In this document: piece after piece, positions 32,363 to 44,400 of the stretch
Numbering within the stretch: the stretch's first letter is position 1
Layout of the letters: each line of letters starts with the position of its first letter
Source: Dactylis glomerata
Lineage: Eukaryota > Streptophyta > Magnoliopsida > Poales > Poaceae
DNA: 64,000 nucleotides
NCBI GenBank assembly: GCA_007115705.1
Contig: QXEO01001592.1
Coordinates: forward strand, 372,001-436,000
Direction of reading: 5' to 3'
Notes under the pieces: model-generated
The model's input: the letters and a program-made list of their open reading frames with translations, nothing else
The model's database searches: none
What the model was told of the DNA's origin: nothing
Program-made: the position numbers and the translations under genes

Positions 32363-33872
32363 TGATACGTCCAATTTGCATCACTATTTTGTATCATAAT
32401 TTACTGTTATTCATTGATATATTTCATATTTAGACATGATGCTGATGTTATTTCCTTTGCTTTCACATGTTTGATGATCATCGGAGGAGTTGCTGCCGGA
32501 GTCAGGATTCTGCTGGAAAAAGGACCATCAAGAGACCAGATTTTGAAGATCAGGAAAATTCCAGGAAAATACCCAGAAATTATATTTTCCCAGAAGACTC
32601 GCGAAGCCAGAAGGAGGAGTCGAGAGGAGCCAGGGGGCTCCACACGCTAGGGCGGCGCGAGCCCACCCCTAGCCGCGCGGGCCCTACGTGAGGCCACCCT
32701 GGCCCACCTCTGGTCTCGCCCCTCCGCGTACATCATCGTCCCCGAAAACCTAAGTCAAGGAGGGGGCTCAGAGTTAGACACAGCCGCCTCTGCGGGGCGG
32801 AGAACACCAGAGAGAGAAAGCTCTCCGGCAGGGAGAAATCTGCCAGGGAAATTCCTTCCCGGAGAGGGGAGATCGTCGCCATCGTCATCACCATCGCACC
32901 GGACTTCATCGGGATCATCGTCATCATCATCTCCATCACCAGCACCTTCATCTCCACCATCATCACGTCATCCCGCTGTAACATCTTGAGTTGGATCTTG
33001 TTATATTCATAGGGGAAACTTTCCCGGTGTTGATTACTCTTGTAGTTGATGCTATTGAGTGGAACCATTGAGTTAAGGTTTATGTTCAGATTGTTATTTA
33101 CCATTATTTCACCTCTGATCATGATCCATATGATGTCTTGTGAGTAGTTCGTTTAGTTCTTGAGGACATGGGAGAAGTCAAGATGTTAGTAGTGAATTAT
33201 TGTTGAGAAATATTTAATGGTTTGATATTGTTGTGGTGCTATTTCACTAGTGGTGTCATGTGAACGTCGACTACATGATACTTCACCATTTATGGGCCTA
33301 GTGAGATGCATTGTGTATTTGGCTACCGATTGTGGGGTTGCTAGAGTGACAGAAACCTAAACCTCCGTTGGAAAACCATTGCACCAGAGAGCGTAGGATC
33401 TCAGAGTTTAAGGCCGTGGTTAGATTTATCTTAATTACTTTCTTGTATTTGCGGATGCTTGCAAGGGGTATAATCACAAGTGTGTATTTATCCTAGTAAG
33501 GGTAGTGCGCTAGCACAGGTTCACCCCCATAACACCTATCAAACCAATAAATACTATTGGCTCTATGAAGCGAAAGCTCTTGACAGAAAACTCCCGTGTG
33601 TCCTCGAGAACGTTTGGTTATTATAAGTACACAACCGGCTTGTCCTTTGCTGAATAAAGGATTGGGCCACTTGCTGCAATTGTTACTACTGTCTTTTATT
33701 TACTCACACTTTATTTACTCGTATTACCAAATACCCCTGAAAACCTATTTGCTAGTATTTACAGTGATTCCTTGATCAAAACTGCTCATCAACACCTTCT
33801 GCTCCTCGTTGGGTTCGACACTCTTATTTATCGAAAGTACTACGATACACCCCCTATACTTGTGGGTCATCA
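32363..33872 (+). repeat. 3' LTR of the Athila element
   Basis: TGATACGTCCAATTTG to cttgtgggtcatca, 1,510 bases, about 98.8 percent identical to the 5' LTR by eye. It is followed by the GTTGG target copy. Confidence 0.93.
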
Positions 33873-33877
33873 GTTGG

Positions 33878-34543
33878 GTTCATGCCTCTATTTAATCAGG
33901 GGGAGTGACAGAAACCTCTAAGGTTATAGATGTGTTGTTGCCACTAGGGGGAAAACAACATTCTTATGTCCAAGGACATATGCTTTATTTATATTACACA
34001 TTTTGCTTAATGCAGTTATCTGTTGCTCGCAACTTAATATTTACGGGATCCTCGGATGATTCCCCCCGGGTGGATTATTAGTCATAGATGCAGTTGGATG
34101 GCGGTCTATGTATCTTGTTGTAATGCCCAGAGTAAATTGCATAGTGATCCTCTTGACATATGCACGTTATCTTTATTCTATCAATTGCCCAACTGTAATT
34201 TGTTTACCCAGCATGTTGTTATTTATCTTATGGAGAGACACCACTAGTGAACTATGGACCCCGGTCCAATTTCCTTTACATTGCTATCACCTGTTTACTT
34301 TACTCGAACTGTTTACTTTCTCGCATACTACTATTGCTTTCCACTCGATACGCTCATTTCTTTGTTTATAGCAAACCGGTGAGATTGACAACCTCATCGT
34401 AAGTTGGGAGCAAAGTTCTTGGTTGTGTTGTGTGCAGTTTCCGCGTTGCTACTAGTTGAAGACGCGCTAACAAGAATCGTTAACGGCGCCCTTGTTGGAG
34501 TGTCACTAGGCTAGCAAGCATCACCTTCTGGAGTTTGGCTTTT
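33878..34543 (+). repeat. Middle piece of the split solo LTR
   Basis: It continues the LTR after the Athila element. It begins directly after the second GTTGG target copy and ends with CTTTT (34539-34543), the target duplication of the BARE/Angela insertion. The short frames inside are not genes. Confidence 0.75.
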
Positions 34544-35725
34544 TGAAGGGTTTCGTAGCATAGTAAAACAAAAAAATTCCTACGCAACGAACAAGAAAGC
34601 CAAGATCTAATCTAGGAGATGTAATCAACGAGAGAGGTAGATGAGATCTTCATACCCTTGAAGATTCGCACAGCGGAAACGTTCAAGAGAACGTGGTTGA
34701 CGTAGTCGTACTCGCCGTCTCCTCCTCGCGATTCGATCCGATCCTACGCCGCAAGTGGCGGCGCCTCCGAGAGTTGCACACGTGCGGTGCAGCGACGTCT
34801 CCTCCTTCCTTGGTCCAGCAAGTATGGTGGAGAGATAGATTGGATCGGCAGCACGACGGCGTGGTGCTTATGGTGGAGAGTTTCTGCGGCAGGGCTTCGC
34901 CTACGCGCAGTCGCGAGAGAGAGAGAGGGAGGGCAGCAGTTGGCGGCTAGGATTTGGGTTGGGGTGAGAGAGGGCTGCGCCCTTGCCCCCCTATATATAG
35001 AGGGGTGGCCGGCCAAGGCCAGCTTGGCCTCTCCCCAAACACTGGCCGACTTGGAGTAGGAAGAGTGGGGGGCAAGTTTCCCCCCCTTCCTTATTTGAAG
35101 ACTCCCTTAGGGTTTCCCCTTGGGCTGGCCGGCTGGGCCTTAGGGGCCTTGTGCGCCTGGCCCAGGGCGGCCAGGGCACTTCCCCTTAGGCCCACGCAGG
35201 CCTCCGTCAAGTGGGCCCACGTTGGTCCCACTCCGGAACCTTCTAGAACCTTCCGGTACAATACCGATAAACTCCGAAACCTTTCCGGAATCCAAAAACT
35301 GCTTTCCTTTATATGAATCTTATTCTCCGGACCATTCCGGAACCTCTCGTGACGTCCTGGATCTCATCCGAGACTCCGAACTAAAACTCATAAACCAATT
35401 ATCCATTCTATCCTAGCGTCGATGCACGTTAAGTGTGTGACCCTACGGGTTCGAGAATATGCAGACATGATCTTCTATCAATAATCAATAGCGGGATCTG
35501 GAAACCCATATTGACTCCCACATATTCATCGATGATCATATCGAATGAACCACGATGTCAGGATTCAATTAATCCTGTATATGTATTCCCTTCATCACAC
35601 GATATTTTACTTGCCCGAGATTTGATCGTCGGTATCGCCATACCTAGTTCAATCTCGTTCACAGCAAGTACTTTACTCGTTCCGTAATCCGATATCACTT
35701 CGTGATTAACTCCTTAACCACATGC
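34544..35725 (-). repeat. 3' LTR of the BARE/Angela element, distal part
   Basis: From the terminal TGAAGGGTTTCGTAGC (plus-strand reading) to the Tat insertion site ...accaCATGC. It matches 55124-56307. The frames at 34693-35316 are LTR sequence, repeated at 55273-55898. Confidence 0.93.
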
Positions 35726-36857
35726 TGTTGCCTGTCAAAACCCACCGGCGAGCAGCGACGAGCAACACGAAGAGCCGGGAGGCTCCCAGAACTGCTGGTG
35801 GGCCCTGGTCCCTCGGGCAACGGCCCGCAAAACTCCGGCACACGTCCTGGCTGATGCAAGGGCGTGCCACCTGACCTATACCTGATCAGGAAGGTGATGG
35901 ATTGCTTCGATTAGTTTCCTGCATGGCAGACACGTAAACATTAAATACGAGCCTCGATCGGCTCTCAGGTTTCCCTGTGAATCGGCTCATGTAGCCGATT
36001 GTCCCATGGATCTGCATTGGATCTACGATAACATGGGGTTTTGCTTTATCAATACAAGTCAAATCGATCTACGACAGTTTAACGCTTTCACCACATAATT
36101 GGAACATCCCACACGTAATTGAGCCTGGTAGATACGAAAGATAACAAAAAACTAACCCTAGAGGAGGCCAAAAAACCAACGTAGAGTCAATTCCCGGAAC
36201 AACTCCTCTCGAATTGGCAAACCATATCCTTACGTACTACTGGATCGTTCAACCCGTTTGTGAGGCCTAACCATGCGGATATCAAACTAATCCTTGGAGA
36301 ACAAGGAACAACTATGACAGATTGAATCGACTGAATAAAGATCAAGCAAGATGCTGCCCTTACACCCAAAATAGATGCAAAGGCAGCGAGATCTCTAGGG
36401 GCAGCATGATTAAGCAAACATAACCAAAAGCACCGATGCTAGCCCAAACAGATCTATGATAACAGTATTACTCGCCATCAACAAGGCTTCAGTACGAGCA
36501 ACACCAAATAACACATAAGCAGATACTGCCTAGATCGCGAGATGCGATCTAGGCAGCACGACGCTTACCTGAAAGAAACCCTCGAAACAAGGGGTGGCGA
36601 TGCGCCGAGATTGTGTTTGTTGTGAACGTGATCGTCCTCCTTTCTCAATAACCCTAGTTACACATTTATAGTCCGGAGACTTTCTATCTTTGGAATAAAC
36701 CTAACAACTCTATCTCTTGTTTAAACCGAAACGTAATCTATCATAACATACAGATACACGGGCAATTAGCCCAAATCCACGCGCAAGGCCGATCCAGCCT
36801 TCAAGCCCATCTTGATTACGGCCCATCTCCTCATTTGGCCAAAATATGGCGATAACA
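35726..36857 (-). repeat. 3' LTR of the Tat element
   Basis: On the plus strand it reads TGTTGCCTGTCAAAACCC ... ggcgataaca. It includes a TATA-like actataaatg on the minus strand near 36665. GCCGAT/ATCGGC hexamers are frequent. Confidence 0.94.
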
Positions 36858-36872
36858 CATGCCCCCCTGGTT
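36858..36872 (-). promoter_or_regulatory. Polypurine tract (Tat element)
   Basis: On the minus strand aaccaggggggcatg directly precedes the LTR start TGTTATCGCC. Confidence 0.8.
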
Positions 36873-37063
36873 TTGGCAATAATAATTCCAAAACCACTCT
36901 ATTTTTTCTTCATCGGGTCACGCGTTGCAGAGCAGAACCGTCATATCGCCTCCTCATCATGATGCCTCGCCTTCTCAACTTCTCCGCAGTACACGATTTG
37001 ACAACTCTGGCACCACATTCTCGAAAACCGCTATGGCATTGAACCATCTTCCACTATTCCCCT

Positions 37064-37072
37064 TATTTAAAT
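37064..37072 (+). promoter_or_regulatory. Possible TATA box of the antisense acidic-protein gene
   Basis: TATTTAAAT lies 62 bases before the ATG at 37134, on the strand opposite to the retrotransposon. It is a candidate only, chosen by position and sequence. Confidence 0.4.
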
Positions 37073-37133
37073 CTATCTGAACCATTTGCATCCTCATTCT
37101 TCTCCAATAGCCAAAAAACCCTCTTCCTCCGCC

Positions 37134-37634
37134 ATGGCCTCCTCTTCTTCCCCCAACACATCCGGCCTTTCCTTCCAATCCTCCGACTCCGTCAACCGGG
37201 AACCGACGCCGGAGCACCCGCCAATGGCGGCGTACGAAGCTCTCGCCCCACAATGGTGGGACGAGAGAGACTGGGACTTCGCCGCCCAGTCAGAGGACGA
37301 CGAGTCCCTGACCGACGGCGAGGAGGACCTCCAACTCCTCATCGACGGGGAACTGGAGGCGGAGAGCGCCGACGACGCCGTGTCCTGGGGCGAGGACATC
37401 GGCTCTTCCGATGATGAGGAAGAAGCAGAGGAGGACACCTCCTCCGACGAATATCCGCCGGTGAAGCGCTTCCGCGCCGGGTCCAGCGAGGACACCGACG
37501 ACGACGACGAGGACGAGGAGGCCCCCGCTGACAACTTCAGCAGCAGCGGTGAGGACTACGCCGGCAGCAGCGCCGATGACAGCGAAGACGGCGGCGACAA
37601 TGGCAACGGCGACGACGACGACGCCGCCTTCTAG
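37134..37634 (+). CDS. Small acidic protein encoded antisense in the Tat element
   Basis: The ATG in strong context (ccgccATGGCC) starts MASSSSPNTSGLSFQSS and gives 166 residues. The N-terminal third has a short conserved-looking patch (YEALAPQWWDERDWDFAA). The rest is strongly acidic with runs of Asp, Glu and Ser (SSDDEEEAEED, EDTDDDDEDEE), broken by one basic island (VKRFRAG) that could be a nuclear signal. It is probably disordered. No family is recognised. It lies between the purine tract and the plant-mobile-domain gene, on the same strand as that gene. The mirror frames on the minus strand (37094-37724) are caused by the low-complexity sequence. The clean frame and good start suggest a real gene carried by the element. 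Confidence 0.6.
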   Translation: MASSSSPNTSGLSFQSSDSVNREPTPEHPPMAAYEALAPQWWDERDWDFAAQSEDDESLTDGEEDLQLLIDGELEAESADDAVSWGEDIGSSDDEEEAEEDTSSDEYPPVKRFRAGSSEDTDDDDEDEEAPADNFSSSGEDYAGSSADDSEDGGDNGNGDDDDAAF

Positions 37635-38072
37635 ATTAGGAACTAGTAGTAGTAGTACTAGTAGTAGATCTCCATTTTGTAAGCAATCGGCTTCATTGTA
37701 AACAACCGTCTTTGGAATCAACAAAGCTTGCTTTTCCCAATTTGATTTTGCCGATAGTCAAATAGGTCAACGTTCCAAAAACCGATAGTAACGAATCGGC
37801 TTTCACCATACCACGCTTGATATGATCAACCAAGTCAAAGCCCAAAGAGCCGATGGCAACACATCGGCTTTTCCCACAAACGTTGGCAAGGTCAAACTCG
37901 GTCGCTTATTTAGACAAATCTGAGCGGTCACTTTCCAATTTCAACGGTAACCTGCAACCATCTTCAAAAAGGCTAACTCAGATCTCCAATTGCCTCATTG
38001 AACAAATCGGGCTTACGGCGACACGAACCCTAGATTCCCCACCGCATAGATCCATCTCCGCCGGCAAATTAG
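37635..38072 (+). promoter_or_regulatory. Probable promoter and leader of the antisense PMD gene
   Basis: This 438-base gap precedes the ATG at 38073. It contains ATCGGC or GCCGAT five times (near 37685, 37749, 37796, 37849 and 37863) and a TATA-like TTATTTAG at 37906-37913. The same hexamer recurs in the LTRs and in several coding parts of the element. Role inferred from position. Confidence 0.4.
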
Positions 38073-41000
38073 ATGGCGGAATCGTCCAGCGCCAACACAG
38101 CGGTCTCCGGTCTGAAGGTAATCCTTCACTGTTCCTCGCAATCCGAGCTCGGTGCTAGAATTAATAGCAAACACCTAAATTAATGCTTTATCCCATCATT
38201 AAAATTTTAGGTTTCAGACATTCCGCTACCGCATCCTTCTCTCCCAAATTCTCTCTGCCTTGGCCCCCGTACAGAATCTAGTCCTGCCCATCTGATCTCT
38301 TGCGAGGCAAACAGAATCCCCTTCGTAAGCCAAAACTTAGATTTGGATTCTTGGGCCGACTGTTTACGAGCCTGGCCTAATCCTCCCGAATATTGGGTTT
38401 CCTGGTACAGTAGGGTAGCCAAAACTTACCAATCCCAATGGGAAACCACGGGAATAGCCGATGCCTTGACTTTGTCATTGTCTCCCCTTGAGAAACATGA
38501 AAATCTTCTAAAAACCATCGGCTATTTCTGGTCTGATGCTCTGAACTGCTTCATGTTCGGCCATGGCCCCATGACACCAACTCTGTTAGACGTGGTGATG
38601 ATTACTGGCCTAGACGTCACATCACCCAGCCCCTCTGCTTTTATGCTGCCAAAAGTCCCCTTCAAGCTTTCTTCCAAAACAGATTGCACGAGCTGGGGTG
38701 CTTATCTTCGAAGCCACATGAAAACTAAGGGCCCTGTCACAGAGAAAGAACACACGGCCTTCCTCAATTTCTGGCTGGAACATTTCATATTCTGTGGCCC
38801 TTCCCTTGCCCCAACCAAGAATTATCTCTCCTTGGCCTATGAACTTGCCAGAGGCACTCAACTTGGCATCGGCAAACTGTTCCTTGGAGAAGTCTATCGA
38901 TATCTCCAGTTGATGTCTGTCAAACTATCCTCCCACATAGCAGTCAAAACAGGAGGTCCTTGGTGGTTTATTCAACTATGGGCTCAGCTGTACTTTCAAA
39001 ACCATATCCCAAACTTCCCCCTTTTGGCAAGTTGCACCTTTCCAGATGCCAAAGGGAAGCAGATCCGATGCACCAGCTACGGCCAAGCTCTGTATAGCCT
39101 GCCAGGTAGTAAACTGATCCCTCATGAAGCATCCAAGTGGTTCAGCATTTTCTTCCAAGGCCTGGACAATCCTATCTTCTTTCCTTACACGGAGGAATCG
39201 GAAATTTTTTGAAAATCCAATCTCCTTCAGGCTGGACAACTTTGCCGATGACACTAGCACTCGGCAACTATTCTCCACCGTGATCCGTCCCTGCTTCCTC
39301 CCAGTTGGCATGAGCACATCCAACAGAATAATCAAGCCTGGATACGAGTTCTACCAGCCGGTCGTAGCAGCTCGGCAATTTGGCCTTGGGCAAGTACCTC
39401 CTCATTTCTTCCTCCACCACCTCACAGAGAGCAGAGCTGACCTGCCCGACCCTCTCACCAGTCAGAGGTGTTATTCTTTCTTCGATGCTCTGACCATCCC
39501 AATTCCTAACAACCTCACTTTCGCTTCATCAACCGATGGTTTTGAGAACTGGTGGTCGATGTGGAAGACTCATGCCTTCAGGAGAGCTCTGGGACCATTG
39601 TTGGAACAGCTCGATGCTGAATATGACATCCCCGTAGAACAGGTACTGCTACTTGTAAATTTTCTTGATGCAGCTCAGGACGATTCTTTTAATATCCTGC
39701 TCTGTCTCCTTGCAGCAACAAGATGGTCTAGAACCTACTAACGAGGATGGCTCCCCCTTCGAATTCCTCCCACCAGCTCCTGTGGTCCTTTTCTGCAAAA
39801 ACTCGCCACCTTTGAAACAGGTCGTGATGCAGAACCAGCCGATATCACCAAAATCGGCTTCCAAGAGCCAAGCAACTTCCGGGTCAGCTGCCTCCCGAGT
39901 TCCCACTAAAACAAGAACGGCGGTGAGGAAGGTAGTGGCCAAAAAAAACTTTGAGGCGCCGGAGCCCTTCTCCAGAGAGCTCGCACGTACGCTGATTCAT
40001 GCCTTGGTTGATCTCATTTATCTTTGTAAACATGCTTGTGCTTACCAACTCTCCCTTTCTTACAGGTCTCCATCGAAGGCACCTCCAGCGAGGAAACACA
40101 ATCCAATCGAGGAGATTCAAGCTCAGCAGACTCTGAGAGAACCACCACACCGAGCCAGCCAGATGTGCCACCATCGGCTTCCAGGAAAAGGCCTGTTCCT
40201 GAACCTGTTGCCCCCCGAGCAGCAGTCGAGGCGGGGCAAGCTGTGAGCCCCAAGAGGGCTCGCAAGGGACTGCAAACTTCTTCTTCGAGCCAGGAGGCTT
40301 CGAAAGTAATTATCCTCCATACTCTTACCACTCCTTTTTTATGCCGATTCATTGCTATTCACATCGGCTAAGCACCTTTCATGCAGACGAATGACACTTC
40401 TAGTGGGAAAGTCGGGGAAAATCCGATGCCTTCCGCAAGCCTGGAGCTAGTAATCCCTGAAGGTGAAGATGAAACGGTTGCCAATCTGGCCAAGCCCTCA
40501 GCAACAACACACGAGCCGATTGTCTCGCTGTCAGCTATCCCCCTGATCTCAGGAGAGGTATGTTCGCTTCTTTCGACTCATCCTTCCCTGTTTGACGCAT
40601 ACTGACGCCACTTCTGCCTGCCAGGGTTGTGATATCTCAGGCTTGCTGACGTTCGACCCTGAATCCATCGAACCAGCTCCCTCTGCCGCCAACGATGAAC
40701 CACGAGCAAGCGCTGTTCTACCTCAATTCCAGCGTCTCAAAGCCTTGCTGTCCTCCCCAATCGAGAAGTTGGTCGAGGGTTCTGAAGAGGTGAAGAGTGT
40801 TCTTGACGAAATCAAGGACCAACTCCCGGTAGCATTGCAGGTGAAGCTTTGGCCAGTTGTGACTCTGTCTTTCTACGGGTCAAGGGTGAAGTTGGCTCGT
40901 GAGAGGATCAATCTACGCCACGCCCAACTCCCACTGAAGGCCGATATTGCAGCCAAATGTCAGCGGCTCAATGAGAAAAAGGCGTCTCTGGATGCCAAAA

Positions 41001-41293
41001 CTGACACCTCTGTCAGCACCGCCGAGCTTGCATCCTTAAAAAAGGAATTGGAAGATCTCGAAGAGAAGGTCCGGGCGACTAAAAAGCTCATTCATGACAA
41101 GGAAGCATTCATCGCCCGCTCCCAAGACGAAGCAGAAGGCCTCAAAGCTCAACTGAAGACTGATCTGGCAGAAATACGTGCCCTGAGCAAGCAGCTAGTG
41201 ACGGGCAAGGACGATGATGACGAAGCCGAGATCGCCGAGGTGGATCGTGTCCGTGCTGACGCCCTCCGTGCCTTCGAGGCATTCCTTCAGTAG
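38073..41293 (+). CDS. Plant-mobile-domain gene, six exons, antisense in the Tat element (frameshifted)
   Basis: Inferred exons: 38073-38117, 38211-39642, 39716-39931, 40066-40305, 40387-40557 and 40625-41293. All introns are GT-AG and phase 0. The ATG context is agATGGCG. Exon 2 encodes a plant mobile domain (the aminotransferase-like PMD family): YFWSDALNCFMFGHGPMTPT then LLDVVMITGLDV, with Trp-rich helices following. Exons 3-5 encode a Ser/Pro/Lys-rich linker with basic patches (SRKRPVPEP, SPKRARKG) that could be nuclear signals. Exon 6 ends in a long coiled coil (about 140 residues, LKKELEDLEEKVRATKKLIH). Without breaks it would be about 923 residues. Exon 2 has one extra base in the T6 run at 39205-39210, which brings a TGA at 39210 after 348 residues; the right frame resumes at once. 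An A8 run (39941-39948) also shifts frame if the donor at 39987 is used instead of the one at 39932. PMD proteins occur in plant genomes and in transposable elements; the function for the element is unknown. Confidence 0.75.
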
Positions 41294-41313
41294 CTTATTT
41301 TTTTTTATTTATT

Positions 41314-41466
41314 TGGCCGATTTCATGTATCGGCCCCCATATTTCACTGTTCATCATCCCACATGCTTGGGAAATATTAATCTGGATATATTTTTTTTTA
41401 CTGGCCGATTTCATGTATCGGCCCCCATATTTGACTGTCCATCATCCCACATGCTTGGGAAATATT
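41314..41466. terminator. Two copies of a hairpin-bearing 65-base repeat between convergent genes
   Basis: Copies at 41314-41378 and 41402-41466, 88 bases apart and separated by T-rich sequence, differ at few positions. Each contains the inverted pair GGCCGAT / ATCGGCC (seven-base stem, seven-base loop). The PMD gene ends at 41293 on the plus strand and pol ends at 41411 on the minus strand, so both transcripts end here. A role in 3' end formation is inferred from place and shape only. Confidence 0.5.
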
Positions 41467-44400
41467 TCTTGAGATGCTGACCGTTAACAGCCACTGGGAA
41501 TTTCACACCGTCCAGCTCCTCAAGCATGTACGCGTTGCCCCTTAAAACTTGGTCGACCCTGTATGGCCCGTGCCAACTTGGAGACCATTTACCGTATGCT
41601 GCATCCTTAGTTCCCAATGGCAATACAGCTTCCCATACCAGATCACCAACGTGGAACTCCTTTGGTCTCACCTTCTTATTATATGCACGAGCTACCTTGG
41701 CTTTGTTCTCTTTAATTTTCTCGAGCGACCACAGCCTAAGTTCAGTTAAATCCTCAACACTGTCACTCATCAGGGCTGCATATTCTTCAGTTGTTAGATC
41801 GTCCTGAAAAGTGACACGTCTCGATCCAGCCGTAATCTCCCATGGCAATACGGCTTCTTGTCCATAGACTAGATGGTATGGCGAGGTTTTTATCGCTCCA
41901 TGACATGACATGCGATAAGCCCACAAAGCTTCTGACAAAACCTCGTGCCAACGCCTAGGGTGCTCGTCGATTTTTCTCTTGATCAGCTTGATAAGGCTCT
42001 GATTGGACGCTTCAGCTTGTCCATTTGCTTGAGCATAGTATGGAGATGATCGGATCAGCTTAATTCCCGTGTCCTCGCAGAACTCTCTAAACTCATGAGA
42101 AATGAAGACCGAACCTCCATCGGTCGTGATAGTTTGGGGAATCCCGAATCTATGAAGGACATGTTCTTTCACAAAATTGATAACATCCTTCGAGTTTACT
42201 GACTTCATAGGGACGGCTTCCACCCATTTAGTGAAATAATCCGTAATGGCCAAAATCCACATGTGGCCTTTGCTTGATGGAGGATTGATCTTGCCAATGA
42301 TATCCATGCCCCAACCTCGGAATGGCCAAGGCTTGATGATGGGGTTCATCGCTGATGCAGGTACCATCTGAATCTTCCCGAATTTCTGACATGCTTGACA
42401 CCCTTTATAGTACTTAAAACAGTCCTCAAGCATGGTGGGCCAATAAAACCCTGATCGCCTGATCAACCATTTCATCTTGTGAGCCGATTGGTGAGTTCCA
42501 CAGGCGCCTTCGTGTACCTCGTGTAGAAGCCGATTTGCCTCGGTTGGCCCCAGACATTTGAGCAGTAACCCTTCCAAAGTCCTGTAGAACATGTCATCCC
42601 CAATAAGCACATACTTCATGGCCTTGTACCTTATCCGTTTAGGTGCCCCCCGAGCCGAATCTTTCAAGTAATTGAAGATATCGGCTCTCCAGTCGTCCGC
42701 CTCCAGGAACTGTACCTGAACATCAGTTCCATCTGCTATGTCCTTGTAGCCTGAAGCCATCTGTGCAAGATCATTCGCCTCGGTATTCTGCGACCGCGGG
42801 ATCCAGTTAAAGTTTAGATACCTGAACTGTGCCATCAGCTCACGACATTGCAACCATAATGGGAAGAGTGACTCGCTCTCACACTTGTATTCGTCCGTGA
42901 GTTGGGAAATCACCAATTTGGAGTCTCCAAAAAGTTCCACTACTTCTGCTCCGGCTTCAATGAGCAACTCCATTCCCTTGCGTATTGCCTCATACTCAGG
43001 GACATTGTTGGTGCAAGGGGTGGATAGCCTGATGGAGAAGGAATATGTTGCCCCCCGGGGCGACACGAGTAGAATGCCGATGCCGCAACCATCATCACAA
43101 GCCGATCCATCGAAAAACATAGCCCATGCACGTACAGACAGTGCTGCTATATCAGTGTTGATTCGTTCAGCAATAAGATCGGCCAACGCCTGTCCCTTAA
43201 CCGCTTTGGCGGGTTGATACCGGATATCAAATTCCGATAATGCAAACATCCATTTGCCGAGTCGGCCTTTCAACACAGGAGCCGACAGCATATGTTTTAT
43301 GACATCTGATTTGCATATGATGGTAATCTCTGCTGACAGCAAGATGTGTCGCAGCTTGGTGCAGGTGAAAAATAGGCAGAGGCATAACTTCTCGATCTTA
43401 GGATACCTTGTCTCTGCATCCAGCATCCTTCTGCTGATGTAAAACACAACTCGCTCCAGACCATCATAAACTTGCACCACCACCGAGGCGATGGACGTGT
43501 CAGCCACCGACAAGTAAATGTAGAACGGCCTATCCTGCTGCGGTGGAACCAACACTGGCGGCTTCGTTAGATATTCTTTGATCTCGTCGAAGGCTCGTTG
43601 TTGTTCTGTCCCCCAGCGGAACTCCTCATCAGATTTAATTTTCACCAGTCCCATGAACGGCTCTATTTTTCCTGACAGATTGGAGATGAACCTTCTGACG
43701 AAGTTGATTTTGCCGATGAGACACTGCAGTTCTTTCTTCGTGGTAGGTGGCTTCATTGTTCGCACTGCCTCCTGACTTTTCAGGCCGATCTCAATTCCGC
43801 GTTCATGGACCAAGAAACCCAAGAACTGACCGGCCGTCACACCGAAGGCACACTTCTTTGGATTCATCCGTAGCCCGAATTTTCTGGTTCGGTCCAGGAC
43901 GCGTCGCAGATCGTCCAAGTGTCCTTGTACTGAAGCAGACTTGACTACCACGTCATCGATATAAATCTCCACCAGCTTGCCGATCAGATCATGGAAAATG
44001 TAATTCATGGCTCTTTGGTATGTGGCGCCGGCATTCTTCAGTCCAAATGTCATGACTACATATTCAAACAACCCCACCGAACCTGGGACTCTGAATGCAG
44101 TCTTGTGTATATCTTCTGGAGCCATAAAAATTTGATTGTAACCAGCATTGCCATCCATAAAGCTCAAGACCTTATGACCAGCAGCTGCGTTGATCAATGT
44201 CTCTGCTACCGGCATCGGATACTCATCCTTTGGAGTGGCTCTATTGAGATCTCGAAAATCTATGGCAACACGCCATCGGCCATCCTTTTTCTCTACAGGT
44301 ACGATACTAGAAATCCATTCAGCATACCTGCATGGCCTGATGAACCCAGCTTTTAACATTTTCTCGATCTCTTTCTTGACTTCCTCTAAAATTTCGGCCT

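Larger units (their letters stand above)
23435..33872 (+). mobile_element. Full-length Athila-type Gypsy retrotransposon
   Basis: The element has LTRs of 1,509 and 1,510 bases, a primer site and a purine tract. It is flanked by the perfect five-base duplication GTTGG (23430-23434 and 33873-33877). The order is LTR, gag, protease, reverse transcriptase, RNase H, integrase, an extra small ORF, a long noncoding 3' part, LTR. By eye I count about 17-20 substitutions between the LTRs, around 1.2 percent. It sits in the solo LTR that starts at 22577. Confidence 0.93.

Noticed and set aside
34693..35316. Frames of up to 120 codons in the left BARE/Angela LTR
   Set aside because: Duplicated at 55273-55898 in the right LTR; LTR sequence.
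36858..36862. CATGC directly after the left Tat LTR, equal to the target duplication
   Set aside because: First taken as a sign of a wrong LTR boundary. The uninterrupted sister LTR shows one CATGC at the empty site, so the boundary is right and the match beside the purine tract is chance.
37094..37724. Minus-strand frames opposite the acidic protein gene
   Set aside because: Low-complexity mirrors of GAC/GAG-rich codons; the plus strand has the good ATG context and a domain-like N-terminal patch.
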